From Azospirillum sp. TSH58 (GTDB lineage Bacteria > Pseudomonadota > Alphaproteobacteria > Azospirillales > Azospirillaceae): a stretch of DNA of 64,000 nt. Every line of letters begins with the position of its first letter. Position 1 is the first letter of the stretch. The stretch covers positions 447,001 to 511,000 of the forward strand of contig NZ_CP022367.1 of the NCBI RefSeq assembly GCF_003119115.1, read 5' to 3'. Both the position numbers and the translations under genes were made by a program. Below, piece after piece: positions 1 to 8,717 of the stretch. The notes under the pieces are model-generated. The model was not told the origin of the DNA. It ran no database searches and worked only from the letters and a program-made list of their open reading frames with translations.

Positions 1-32
1 AACCGAACTTCGAACATCTGCGGGCCAGGGCC

Positions 33-1427
33 GTGGAGTCGCTGTTCCACCATCTGGCGGACGCCTGCGTCGGGCTGATCGTGGTCGACCGGGACGCGCG
101 GATCGCCTGGATCGGCGACCGCTATCTGGAGTTGCTGGGCTATTCCGGGAACCCGGACGACGCGCTGGGCCGCCCGGTGGAGGAGGTCATCCCCAACAGC
201 CAGATGCGCCATGTGGTGGAGAGCGGGCAGACCATGCTGCTCGACCTCATGGACATCGGGGAGCGGACCATCGTGGTGACCCGCCTGCCGCTGCGCGAGG
301 AGGACGGGACGCTGATCGGCGCCATCGGCTTCGCCCTGTTCGACCGGGCCGACCGGCTGCGCCCGCTGATGTCGAAGTACCAGAAGCTCCAGGAGGAGCT
401 GAACCGCACCCGGCAGGAGCTGGCGCAGGAGCGGCGCGCGAAATACTCCCTGTCGCAGATGATCGGCAACAGCGATTCCATGCGCGAGGTCAAGCGGCTG
501 GCCCGCCGCGCGGCGCAGCTCGACAGCACCGTGCTGCTGCTGGGCGAGACCGGCACCGGCAAGGAACTGCTGGCCCACGGCATCCACGCCGCCAGCCCGC
601 GCGCCGGTGCGCCCTTCGTCGGGGTGAACGTCGCGGCGATCCCGGAGAATCTGTTGGAATCGGAGCTGTTCGGCGTCGCCCCCGGCGCCTACACCGGCGC
701 CGACCGCAAGATGCGCGAAGGCAAGTTCCAGTTGGCCGACGGCGGCACCCTGTTCCTGGACGAGATCGGCGACATGCCGCTGCCGCTCCAGGCCAAGCTG
801 CTGCGCGTGCTTCAGGAGCGGGAGTTCGAGGCGGTCGGCTCCAACAAGGTGGTGCGCGTCGATCTGCGCGTCATCGCGGCGACCAGCCGCGACCTCGACG
901 CCCTGGTCCGCGAGCGGCAATTCCGCGCCGACCTCTATTACCGTCTGAACGTGGTTCCGATCACCCTGCCGCCGCTGCGCGACCGGACGGACGACATCGG
1001 CAGCATCGCCGACCGCATCCTCGACGAGCTGGCCTTCACCACCGCCGCCCCATCGCGGGAACTGACCGCCGGGGCCATCGCCGTGCTGGAGGATTACGAC
1101 TGGCCGGGCAACGTGCGGGAGCTGCGCAACGTGCTGGAGCGGGTGTCGGCCATGACCGACGACACGGCCCTGACCGCCGAGCACATCCGCGGCGCCCTGC
1201 CGCGCGCGGCGGGTCCCGCCGGCCCGGGCGAGCGCCCGGCGGAGAGTGGAGACCGTCCCTTGAGCGACGTGCTGAAGGAGACGGAACGCGCGGCCATCGT
1301 CGGTGCCCTGTCCCGCACCGGCGGGGTGAAGGCGAAGGCCGCCAAGCTGCTGGGGATTTCGCGCGCCTCGCTCTACGAGCGGATGCAGGCGCTGGGGATC
1401 AGGGAGGACACGCAGGGGACGGTGTAG
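33..1427 (+). CDS. Sigma54-dependent Fis-family activator with PAS sensor (5' end cut by window)
   Basis: This is an enhancer-binding protein that activates RNA polymerase carrying sigma54. An N-terminal PAS domain lies at about residues 5-105. The AAA+ domain follows, with Walker A GETGTGKE near 170, the sigma54 contact loop as GAYTGA (variant of GAFTGA) near 218, and Walker B LFLDEIGDM near 240. A Fis-type helix-turn-helix lies near 425-455 (KAKAAKLLGISRASLYERM). The frame is open to the left window edge, so the GTG at 33 is probably internal and the true start lies outside. There is no receiver domain, so activity is probably set by the PAS ligand or redox state. It converges on pflB; a functional link is not shown. 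Its target is unknown. Confidence 0.85.
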   Translation: MESLFHHLADACVGLIVVDRDARIAWIGDRYLELLGYSGNPDDALGRPVEEVIPNSQMRHVVESGQTMLLDLMDIGERTIVVTRLPLREEDGTLIGAIGFALFDRADRLRPLMSKYQKLQEELNRTRQELAQERRAKYSLSQMIGNSDSMREVKRLARRAAQLDSTVLLLGETGTGKELLAHGIHAASPRAGAPFVGVNVAAIPENLLESELFGVAPGAYTGADRKMREGKFQLADGGTLFLDEIGDMPLPLQAKLLRVLQEREFEAVGSNKVVRVDLRVIAATSRDLDALVRERQFRADLYYRLNVVPITLPPLRDRTDDIGSIADRILDELAFTTAAPSRELTAGAIAVLEDYDWPGNVRELRNVLERVSAMTDDTALTAEHIRGALPRAAGPAGPGERPAESGDRPLSDVLKETERAAIVGALSRTGGVKAKAAKLLGISRASLYERMQALGIREDTQGTV

Positions 1428-1430
1428 AAG

Positions 1431-1563
1431 CCCTTCTCCCCTCTGGGGAGAAGGGTATGGGATGAGGGGGCGGCCGCAAGGCCGGAAATGCACTGCATTG
1501 AGGCTGCGTTGACGCCCTGACGGGCGCCCCCTCACCCTAACCCTCTCCCCAAAGGGGAGAGGG
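1431..1563. repeat. Paired palindromes between convergent genes, likely bidirectional terminator / repeat family
   Basis: Two strong hairpins fill the gap between the activator and pflB. The first, 1431-1455, has perfect 11-base arms (CCCTTCTCCCC / GGGGAGAAGGG) around TCT. The second, 1541-1563, has arms CCCTCTCCCC / GGGGAGAGGG around AAA. The text CCCTCACCCTAACCCTCTCCCC before the second arm recurs in related form near 18,430 and 20,780, so this is a dispersed family. Its place between convergent genes suits transcription termination, although long T-runs are absent. Confidence 0.6.
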
Positions 1564-1576
1564 GACTTTCAGGGAC

Positions 1577-3859
1577 TCAATGCGCGCCGTGGAAGGTGCG
1601 GCTGATGACGTCCATCTGCTGCTCGCGGGTCAGCTTGATGAAGTTCACCGCGTAGCCCGACACCCGGATGGTCAGCTGCGGGTACAGCTCCGGATGGTCC
1701 ATGGCGTGCAGCAGCGTCTCGCGGTCGAAGACGTTCACGTTGATGTGGTGGCCGCCCTGGCCGAAATAGCCGTCGAGCATGCCCACGAGGTTCGCCACCC
1801 GCTCGCCCTCGGTCGGCCCCAGCGCGCCGGGCACGATGGTGAAGGTGTAGCTGATGCCGTCCTGGGCGTGCGCGTAGGGCAGCTTGGCCACCGATGCCAT
1901 CGAGGCGATCGCCCCCTTGCGGTCGCGCCCGTGCATCGGGTTGGCCCCCGGCGCGAAGGGCTGGCCGGCCTTGCGCCCGTCCGGCGTGTTGCCCGTCTTC
2001 TTGCCGTACACGACGTTCGAAGTGATCGTCAGCACCGACTGCGTCGGCACCGCGTCGCGGTAGGCCTTCTGCTTGCGCAGCAGGCCCATGAACGTCTCGA
2101 CCAGCCACACCGCGATGCCGTCGACCCGGTCGTCGTTGTTGCCGAAGGCCGGATAGTCGCCCTCGATCACGAAGTCGGTGGCGAGACCGCGCTCGTCGCG
2201 CACCACCTTGACCGTGGCGTGCTTGATCGCCGACAGGCTGTCCGCGACCACGCTCAGCCCGGCGATGCCGCAGGCCATGGTGCGCAGCACGTCGCGGTCG
2301 TGCAGGGCCATCTCCAGCCGCTCGTACATGTACTTGTCGTGCATGAAGTGGATGGCGTTGAGCGTGTTCATGTAGGCGCGCGCCAGCCATTCCATCATCG
2401 GCAGCAGCCGCGCCACCACCGTGTCGTGGTCGAGCACGTCGCCGGTGATCGGCGCGAAGGCCGGGCCGACCTGCTCGCCCGACACCTCGTCACGGCCGCC
2501 GTTGATGGCGTAGAGCAGCGTCTTGGCGAGGTTGGCGCGGGCGCCGAAGAACTGCATCTGCTTGCCGATGCGCATGGCCGAGACGCAGCAGGCGATGCCG
2601 TAGTCGTCGCCCCAGAAGGGCCGCATCAGGTCGTCGTTCTCGTACTGCACGGAGCAGGTCTTGATCGACGTCTCCGCGCAGAACGCCTTGAAGCCCTCCG
2701 GCAGGCTTTCCGACCACAGAACCGTCAGGTTCGGTTCCGGCGCGGGGCCCAGATTCTGGAGCGTGTGCAGCATGCGGAAGCTGCCCTTGGTCACCAGCGT
2801 GCGCCCGTCGAGCGCCATGCCGCCGATGCACTCGGTCACCCAGGTCGGGTCGCCCGAGAAAAGCTGGTCGTATTCCGGCGTGCGCAGGAAACGCACCATC
2901 CGCAGCTTGATGACGAACTGGTCGATCAGCTCCTGCGCGCCCGCCTCGTCGAGGCGGCCTTCGCGCAGGTCGCGCTCGATGTAGACGTCGAGGAAGCTGG
3001 AGACACGGCCGAGCGACATGGCCGCCCCGTTGGCCTCCTTCACCGCCGCCAGATAGGCCAGATAGGTCCACTGCACCGCCTCGAAGGCGTTGGCCGCCGG
3101 GCGGGTCACGTCGAAGCCGTAGGAGGCCGCCATCGTCACGAGGTCGCGGAGCGCGCGGATCTGCTCGGTGATCTCCTCGCGCAGGCGCAGCGTGTGCTCG
3201 TCGATGCGGTCGACCTCCAGGCTCTTGTACTGCGCCTTCTTGTCGGCGATCAGGAAATCGGCGCCGTAGAGCGCCAGCCGGCGGTAGTCGCCGATGATGC
3301 GGCCGCGCCCGTAGGCGTCCGGCAGGCCGGTGATGACGCCCGACTTGCGGCAGCGCAGCATCTCCTCGGTGTAGACATCGAAGACGCCGTCGTTGTGCGT
3401 CTTGCGCAGCGCCGGGAACACGTCGTCCAGCTTCGGCGAGGGGGTGAAGCCGTAGGCCTCCAGGCCCGTCTTGACCATGCGCCAGCCGCCGAAGGGCATG
3501 ATCGACCGCTTCAGCGGCTTGTCCGTCTGAAGCCCGACGATGACCTCAAGCTCCCGGTCGATGTATCCGGGGGCGTGGCTGACGATGGAGGACACCAGTT
3601 CCGTGTCGGCGTCCAGCACGCCGCCCTTGGCCGCGCGCTCCTCCTTCAGGAGATCGCGCACCTTGTTCCACAGCGACAGGGTGCGGTCGCTGGCCGGGGA
3701 GAGGAAGCTGCCGTCGCCGTCGTAGGGGCGGACGTTCTTCACGATGAAATCGCGCAGATCGACCGTGGTCCGCCAGGAACCGGGCGCAAAACCGCGCCAG
3801 GGGTCCGGCGTTTCGGCTTCGGCAACGGGGATTTTCGGTTCGAACATCAGAGAATCCAT
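1577..3859 (-). CDS. pflB: Formate C-acetyltransferase (pyruvate formate-lyase)
   Basis: This glycyl-radical enzyme converts pyruvate and CoA to acetyl-CoA and formate under anoxia in the cytoplasm. It has 760 residues, the same length as E. coli PflB. The catalytic cysteine pair is visible in IACCVSAM near residue 420, and the glycyl-radical loop RVSGYAVNF near 735. The start ATG at 3859 gives the expected N-terminus. The activating enzyme pflA is not in the window. A perfect FNR/FixK box lies about 145 bp upstream, which fits oxygen-regulated expression. Presence of PFL in a mainly respiring alphaproteobacterium suggests survival in microoxic or anoxic niches. Confidence 0.95.
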   Translation of the reverse strand: MDSLMFEPKIPVAEAETPDPWRGFAPGSWRTTVDLRDFIVKNVRPYDGDGSFLSPASDRTLSLWNKVRDLLKEERAAKGGVLDADTELVSSIVSHAPGYIDRELEVIVGLQTDKPLKRSIMPFGGWRMVKTGLEAYGFTPSPKLDDVFPALRKTHNDGVFDVYTEEMLRCRKSGVITGLPDAYGRGRIIGDYRRLALYGADFLIADKKAQYKSLEVDRIDEHTLRLREEITEQIRALRDLVTMAASYGFDVTRPAANAFEAVQWTYLAYLAAVKEANGAAMSLGRVSSFLDVYIERDLREGRLDEAGAQELIDQFVIKLRMVRFLRTPEYDQLFSGDPTWVTECIGGMALDGRTLVTKGSFRMLHTLQNLGPAPEPNLTVLWSESLPEGFKAFCAETSIKTCSVQYENDDLMRPFWGDDYGIACCVSAMRIGKQMQFFGARANLAKTLLYAINGGRDEVSGEQVGPAFAPITGDVLDHDTVVARLLPMMEWLARAYMNTLNAIHFMHDKYMYERLEMALHDRDVLRTMACGIAGLSVVADSLSAIKHATVKVVRDERGLATDFVIEGDYPAFGNNDDRVDGIAVWLVETFMGLLRKQKAYRDAVPTQSVLTITSNVVYGKKTGNTPDGRKAGQPFAPGANPMHGRDRKGAIASMASVAKLPYAHAQDGISYTFTIVPGALGPTEGERVANLVGMLDGYFGQGGHHINVNVFDRETLLHAMDHPELYPQLTIRVSGYAVNFIKLTREQQMDVISRTFHGAH

Positions 3860-4001
3860 GACGCGCCTCTATTGGTCTGCGGCGGTCCCTACCCTCCCCG
3901 GCGGGGGCCGCGCCACGTTGCGCGGCGCCGGACCGGACGGACCCGCCCGGCCAAGCATCGCGCTTGCCCGATCAGTAGGCGCCCAAAGCTCCCCAGCCAC
4001 A

Positions 4002-4015
4002 TTGATCCCAATCAA
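4002..4015. promoter_or_regulatory. FNR/FixK-type anaerobox upstream of pflB
   Basis: TTGATCCCAATCAA is a perfect TTGAT-N4-ATCAA palindrome, the consensus for FNR/FixK/Anr-family regulators. It lies 143-156 bp upstream of the pflB start in a 310-bp gap (3860-4169) that holds no gene. The rest of the gap is AT-richer than its surroundings and contains no other clear motif. Confidence 0.8.
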
Positions 4016-4169
4016 TCAATCTCTGCGAAATACGCAGGGCACCGTCCAAGTCACGTCCTGTCACGAAAGTTGAAAAAACGTCGCGCTTTTGCAGCGCAGC
4101 ATTTGAGACAATCCACCGAAAATCGAATATTTTCACTTGGCTCGCCGAATTTAAAACAGACGACCAGGA

Positions 4170-4793
4170 TCAGCGCAGCGCGCTTGCAATATCTTGCGCC
4201 AAGCGGTCCAGGGTACGACCGAGCGCATCGGCGACGGCACCGGGGTCGCCGACCGCGGCGACCGGTTCCTGCACCGCGGTGTGGCCGAGCCGGCGCAGCC
4301 GATCGCCGCCCTGGTCGAAGACCCGCCAGCGCGCCTCAAGGACCGCCGGCCCGTCCTCCGCCGCGTCGAAGCGGTCCAGCGTCACCTCCACCACCTGGGA
4401 CAGCGGAAAATCGCGCTGGAGCGGCAGGCCGACCACCTCCGCCCCCGGCAGGTCCGTCTCCAGGTTCCGCAGCAGCTTGCGGGTCACCATCTCGTCGAGG
4501 GGACCGCCCCAGCGGTCGAACTCCTTGACGACCAGCCGGTTGCCCGGCGCCCGCATCACCAGCTCGGACCGGTCGAGATAGCCGGGGACCTTCACGCCCT
4601 CCAGCCCGATCACCCGCCGCTGCGCCTCGCCGGTCCGCAACGGAGCGTTGCCCGGCCTTGCAGCGTCCTGGGGCGTGGCGTCCGGCGCGGCGTCCAGATG
4701 GTAGAAGCGGCTGGGCGGCGTGCTGCAGGCGGCCAGCACAGCCACGGCGGAAGCGCACAGCAGAAGGCGACGGGCGAGAGCAATCAGAGCCAT
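4170..4793 (-). CDS. pqiC: PqiC-like outer-membrane lipoprotein (ABC-type transport auxiliary)
   Basis: PqiC anchors the PqiB tunnel to the outer membrane in an envelope lipid-trafficking complex. The chosen ATG at 4793 gives a lipoprotein signal MALIALARRLLLCASAVAVL followed by the lipobox AAC, with Cys23 as the acylated residue. A Shine-Dalgarno-like GAGGA precedes it. An upstream TTG at 4805 would overlap the pqiB stop and is less likely. The body matches the ABC-type transport auxiliary lipoprotein family (DUF330). It is the last gene of pqiABC, 8 bp after pqiB. Confidence 0.85.
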   Translation of the reverse strand: MALIALARRLLLCASAVAVLAACSTPPSRFYHLDAAPDATPQDAARPGNAPLRTGEAQRRVIGLEGVKVPGYLDRSELVMRAPGNRLVVKEFDRWGGPLDEMVTRKLLRNLETDLPGAEVVGLPLQRDFPLSQVVEVTLDRFDAAEDGPAVLEARWRVFDQGGDRLRRLGHTAVQEPVAAVGDPGAVADALGRTLDRLAQDIASALR

Positions 4794-4801
4794 GGGAGTC
4801 C

Positions 4802-6496
4802 TCAACCGCGTTTGCCCCGGATCAGGGCTTCGGGATGGCGTTCGAGATAGTCGGTCAGACCACGGATGGAGCGGGCCGCCGCGGTCAGTTCGCGGACCAG
4901 CCCCTGCAGGTCGCTGACGGCGGGGCGGGACGAGTTGACCAGCCCATCGGTGCTGCTGAGCGTCTTCTCGGCCTGCCGGACCAGCTTGGAGGTGTTCTCC
5001 GCCACGTCGCGCAGGGCGCGGATGGTCGGCTCGCCCTCGCTGCCCAGCGCCTGCGTCGTCTTTTCCAGCTCCGCCAGCGACCGGCTGAGCGAGCCGATGG
5101 CCTGGGCGATCTCCGGCGAGCCGATCAGGGCGCCGGCCTTCTGGATGGTCGAGCGCAGTTCCACCACCGTTTCGGCGATGGGAGCGCGGGCCAGCTCGTT
5201 CATCAGGTCGGTGGCGGTCTTGGTCGCCGTGTCGAGCACATTCGGCTGGGACGGCAGTTCCGGATAGGGGCCGCCGCTGATCAACGTTTCCTTCGGCGCG
5301 TCGGAGAACAGGTCGAGCGTCACGATCAGCTCGCCGGTCAGCAGGTTGCCGGTGCGCAGCTGCGCCCGCAACCCTTGCTCCACCAGCACCCTCATGCGGG
5401 CATAGGCGGTCTCGGTGTCATGCGCCGCCGGCAGGTCGCTCCCCAGCCGCTCCGGCTCGATGTTCAGGGTCACCGGGATGCGGGCCTCGCCGGTCACCGG
5501 GTCCACGTCCAGGCGGATGTCGGTCACCTCGCCCACCCGGATGCCGCGGAACTCCACCGCGGACCCCGGATGCAGGCCACGCACCGACCCGTCGAAATGC
5601 ACCAGGAAGGGCACCCGCCGGGTGAAGCGCGCGTCGCTGGCGGCGTTGCGGCTCTCGTAGAGGGGGAAGGCCGTTCCCTCGGCCGCGATCTCGCCGCCGT
5701 CACCGGGGCCGCCGAGGCCGGGAGTCTCGAAGGACACTCCGCCCGTCGCCAGCGACTGGAGCGATTCCAGCGCCACCGTCGGCCCCTCCGGCCCGATGGA
5801 CACCGACAGGCCGCTGGCGTTCCAGAAGCGGGTGTTGGGCCGGACGATCCGGTCGTAAGGGGCGTGGATGAAGACCGGGATGGTCAGCGACTGCCAGTCC
5901 TGCGAGAACTCGTAGCCGACCACCTCGCCGACCTGGATGCCGCGGTAGTAGATCGGCGCCCCCGGCCCCAGCCCGCCCAGCCGGTCGGCGCGCAGCGCGA
6001 AGCGCCGGCCGGGCGAGCTGGACCGGATCAGCGGCGGCTCCTCCAGCCCGCGGAAGGCGGTCAGCGCCTCGCCGTTGCCGGTTCCCGGGTCCATGCCGAT
6101 GTAGGCGCCCGAGACCAGCGTGCCGAGGCCCGACACGCCGCCGAAGCCCAGCCGCGGCTTGACCACCCAGAAGCTCGTCCGGTCGTTGAGGTAGGAGGCG
6201 GCCCCCTTCACCATGCGCACGGTGACGATGACGTTCGACAGGTCGGGCGAAACCGCCACCCCCTGCACCGTCCCGACATCCACGTCGCGGTAGCGCACGC
6301 GGGTCTTGCCGGGCTCCAGCCCCTCCGCCGTGTCGAAGGTGATGGTGATGGTCGGGCCGCGCTCGTTCAGCGTCCTCCAGGCCAGCCAGCCCCCGATCAG
6401 CGCGGCGACCAGCGGCACCAGCCAGATCAGCGGCAGACCGCGGCGGCGGCGGATCACCGGGCTGGCCGGCTCCGCCGTGGAATTCGGATCAGTCAT
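4802..6496 (-). CDS. pqiB: PqiB-like MCE/MlaD-domain lipid transport protein
   Basis: This is a periplasm-spanning MCE protein of the paraquat-inducible Pqi system. A single N-terminal membrane helix (LPLIWLVPLVAALIGGWLAW) is followed by three MlaD/MCE repeats. Each has the recurring pattern of GxxVRYRxxxVGxV: near residue 60 (TRVRYRDVDVGTVQGV), near 170 (IYYRGIQVGEVVGY) and near 295 (VEFRGIRVGEVTDI). The C-terminal third is predicted coiled-coil, as in E. coli PqiB. The start MTDPNSTAEP at 6496 was preferred to 6535 because the upstream codons lie inside pqiA. It overlaps pqiA by 8 bp. Confidence 0.9.
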   Translation of the reverse strand: MTDPNSTAEPASPVIRRRRGLPLIWLVPLVAALIGGWLAWRTLNERGPTITITFDTAEGLEPGKTRVRYRDVDVGTVQGVAVSPDLSNVIVTVRMVKGAASYLNDRTSFWVVKPRLGFGGVSGLGTLVSGAYIGMDPGTGNGEALTAFRGLEEPPLIRSSSPGRRFALRADRLGGLGPGAPIYYRGIQVGEVVGYEFSQDWQSLTIPVFIHAPYDRIVRPNTRFWNASGLSVSIGPEGPTVALESLQSLATGGVSFETPGLGGPGDGGEIAAEGTAFPLYESRNAASDARFTRRVPFLVHFDGSVRGLHPGSAVEFRGIRVGEVTDIRLDVDPVTGEARIPVTLNIEPERLGSDLPAAHDTETAYARMRVLVEQGLRAQLRTGNLLTGELIVTLDLFSDAPKETLISGGPYPELPSQPNVLDTATKTATDLMNELARAPIAETVVELRSTIQKAGALIGSPEIAQAIGSLSRSLAELEKTTQALGSEGEPTIRALRDVAENTSKLVRQAEKTLSSTDGLVNSSRPAVSDLQGLVRELTAAARSIRGLTDYLERHPEALIRGKRG

Positions 6497-7745
6497 TGGA
6501 GGAATCCTGCCGATGCGCCCGCCGGGGCGGCGCATCCCAGATCAGCCGCGGGTCGAAGGACTCCGACGCCAGCATGGTGATGATGACGACCGCGGCGAAG
6601 GCGACGGCGCCCAGCTCCGCGTGGATGGTGGCGATGGCGCCCAGCTGGACCAGGGCCGCCAGAAGCGAGATCATGAAGATGTCCACCATGGACCAGCGCC
6701 CAACCCCTTCGATCAGCCGGTAGAGCCGCGTGCGGTCGCGTTGCCGCTTCGGCGACCCCCGCTGCACCGTCCACAGCAGATAGGCCAGCCCGATCAGCTT
6801 CAGCACCGGCACGGTGATGCTGGCGAAGAAGACCAGCAGGGCCACCGGCCACATCTCCGCCGCGATCAGTGCCTCGACACCGGACAGGATGGTGTCGGGC
6901 TGGCCGGCGCCGAAATAGACCACCGTCATGATCGGCAGCAGGTTCGCCGGAATGTAGAGGATCGTCGCCGCGGAGATCAGCGCCCAGCCGCGCGGCAGGC
7001 TGTTCGGCTTGCGGCGGTGCAGCCGGGCGCCGCAGCGCGGGCACGCGCCCTCCGATCCGGCCACCACCTGACGGCAATCGTGGCAGGCGGTCAGCCGTTC
7101 CGGGTCGGCGTTGGCGGCCTGGGCGACGCGGGTCTGCGGCGCGATCCGCTCCCACACATCGAAGGGGCTGAGCGACGCCTCCCCCCAGACCTGCACCAGG
7201 ATGAAGGCGACCAAGGCGGCCAGCGACGCGCCCGGCTCCAGCTCCGCCAGATCGGACAGCTTCACGTAGGCGACGATCAGGCCGAGCAGGAAGACCTCCG
7301 CCATCGCCCAGCGGCGCAGCCGCGCCACCGTCCGGAAGGTCCAGGCCGCGCCCGGCGCCGGCGTCCGCCCGGCGGCGAGCGGCATCACCACATAGAGCGT
7401 GCCGAGCACCTGGGCCAGCGGCGCCAGGAACAGCACGAAGAAGACCAGGACGCCCAGCACCTCGTACCCGCCGTCCCACAGCGCCACCGAACCGCTGAGC
7501 AGGGTCGCCGTCTGCGCCCGCCCCTCCAGCTCGAAGGTCAGGATCGGGAACAGGTTGGCGGTGACGAACAGGATCGCCGAGGCGATGGCGAGGGCCACCG
7601 CGTGCCCCAGCCCGCCGGTCCGGAAATGGCGCAGCACCGCCCCGCAGCGGTGGCATTCCGCGCGATGGCCGGGCAAGGCCGGCGGCAGGGCGTGCGGCGC
7701 GTCGCAGTCGTGGCAGAGCAGGATCGGGTGGTCCGGTGCGATCAT
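6489..7745 (-). CDS. pqiA: PqiA-like integral membrane protein
   Basis: This is the inner-membrane component of the Pqi lipid-transport complex. It has 418 residues in two homologous halves. Each half opens with a zinc-ribbon-like pair of CxxC motifs (CHDC...CHRC near residues 11-35 and CHDC...CPRC in the middle) and is followed by about four membrane helices (for example ALAIASAILFVTANLFPILTF and ISAATILYIPANLLPIMTVVYF). It is the first gene of pqiABC, and all three genes overlap or nearly abut, so they are probably co-transcribed. Confidence 0.9.
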   Translation of the reverse strand: MIAPDHPILLCHDCDAPHALPPALPGHRAECHRCGAVLRHFRTGGLGHAVALAIASAILFVTANLFPILTFELEGRAQTATLLSGSVALWDGGYEVLGVLVFFVLFLAPLAQVLGTLYVVMPLAAGRTPAPGAAWTFRTVARLRRWAMAEVFLLGLIVAYVKLSDLAELEPGASLAALVAFILVQVWGEASLSPFDVWERIAPQTRVAQAANADPERLTACHDCRQVVAGSEGACPRCGARLHRRKPNSLPRGWALISAATILYIPANLLPIMTVVYFGAGQPDTILSGVEALIAAEMWPVALLVFFASITVPVLKLIGLAYLLWTVQRGSPKRQRDRTRLYRLIEGVGRWSMVDIFMISLLAALVQLGAIATIHAELGAVAFAAVVIITMLASESFDPRLIWDAPPRRAHRQDSSND

Positions 7746-7846
7746 AGCGTTGGCTTAACATTTTCCACGGGCGAAAGGTCCGCCGATTGCGCGGTGCGCC
7801 GGCGGAGGAGCACCGACCGGGGTGGATCGCAAAGCCCAGATGGAAA

Positions 7847-7877
7847 AAGCCCTTCCCCCATGGGTGGGGAAAGGGCT
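7847..7877 (-). terminator. Rho-independent terminator of the downstream-facing unknown gene
   Basis: The hairpin has arms AAGCCCTTCCCC(C)A and TGGGGAAAGGGCTT around a short loop. On the minus strand it is followed by TTTTT. It lies about 30 bp after the stop of the minus-strand gene ending at 7906, so it terminates that transcript. Confidence 0.8.
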
Positions 7878-7905
7878 TCGGCCGTCGGTGAAGGACAGGG
7901 TTCGA

Positions 7906-8607
7906 TCAGACGAACATATTGAAGCTGCCCAGCAGCTTTTGCGTGCCGGTCTGGCCGGTCGGGATCGAATTCAGGCTCGCCGCCGCCTGGCTCAGCCCGT
8001 CCAGCATGGCCTGCTGGCCGGTGGAGAGGTTGAACGGGCTTTCGCCCTTCTTCGGCGCCTTGACGACCGTGTCGTAATCCTGGGTGTATTTGCCCATGCT
8101 GAGCTGGATCGCGTAGTTCTTGGGATCCTTGGCCGACTGCCCCTTCTCGCGCGTCAGGCGCAGGGTGTAGTCGCCGCGGTCAAGCTCATACTCGCCCTGC
8201 ATCATGCCCTTGAAGGCGTCGTAATTCTTTCCGGAGCTCTTGTCGCTGTCGGCCACGACCGTGCCGAACTTGGACATCACCTGGACGCGCAGCCCCTCGT
8301 CGCCGACCTGCCCCAGCGTCACCTCGCCCTTGGTGGTCACGCGGAACTTGTAGAAATCGACGGGGTCGTCGGCGCCCAGCGCACCGACCACGTTCAGGCG
8401 GGTCACGTTCTTGGCGAGAACGCCCATGTCCGTGGCGAAACCGGGGGTGTTGACGGAGGATTTGCGGACGTCCTTGCGGAATTCCTGCACGTTCGCGCTG
8501 GCGGCGGCCTCGGCCTCGCGCTGGGCGTTCAGGCGTTCGACGGCGGCGGACACGGACTTGTTGAGGTCCGCGACCATCTGACCAACGCCGGCCATTGCGT
8601 CTGACAT
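7906..8607 (-). CDS. Unknown protein with a predicted beta-rich, PPC-like domain
   Basis: I do not recognise this 233-residue protein. No signal peptide or membrane helix is visible. Residues 1-55 are helical (MSDAMAGVGQMVADLNKSVSAAVERLNAQREAEAAASANVQEF). A region of short strands follows (VDFYKFRVTTKGEVTLGQVG ... YELDRGDYTLRLTREKG) that resembles the beta-sandwich pattern of bacterial pre-peptidase C-terminal domains. The start at 8607 was chosen over 8622 because GGAGGGGG lies just upstream. It stands alone, with an AT-richer promoter region (8640-8717) and its own terminator. The PPC comparison is a pattern impression only. Confidence 0.55.
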   Translation of the reverse strand: MSDAMAGVGQMVADLNKSVSAAVERLNAQREAEAAASANVQEFRKDVRKSSVNTPGFATDMGVLAKNVTRLNVVGALGADDPVDFYKFRVTTKGEVTLGQVGDEGLRVQVMSKFGTVVADSDKSSGKNYDAFKGMMQGEYELDRGDYTLRLTREKGQSAKDPKNYAIQLSMGKYTQDYDTVVKAPKKGESPFNLSTGQQAMLDGLSQAAASLNSIPTGQTGTQKLLGSFNMFV

Positions 8608-8717
8608 GACACCCCCTCCCATCAGGCGCGCCCCCGAATGGGGAAGCGCGAATGGATCGCTCGACCCTCACTTTACCGCAAAGAATGTAAAGTTGCGAAT
8701 TGTTTTTCGCCGAAATT

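Noticed and set aside
1580..4528. Very long plus-strand open frame opposite pflB
   Set aside because: It is the GC-driven shadow of pflB; the translation is His/Arg/Val-rich with no domain, and pflB on the other strand has every catalytic motif.
8660..8710. TTGCGAA/CGCAAAG strings before the unknown gene as further PccR sites
   Set aside because: Only partial half-sites, wrong spacing, and no link of the gene to propionate metabolism.
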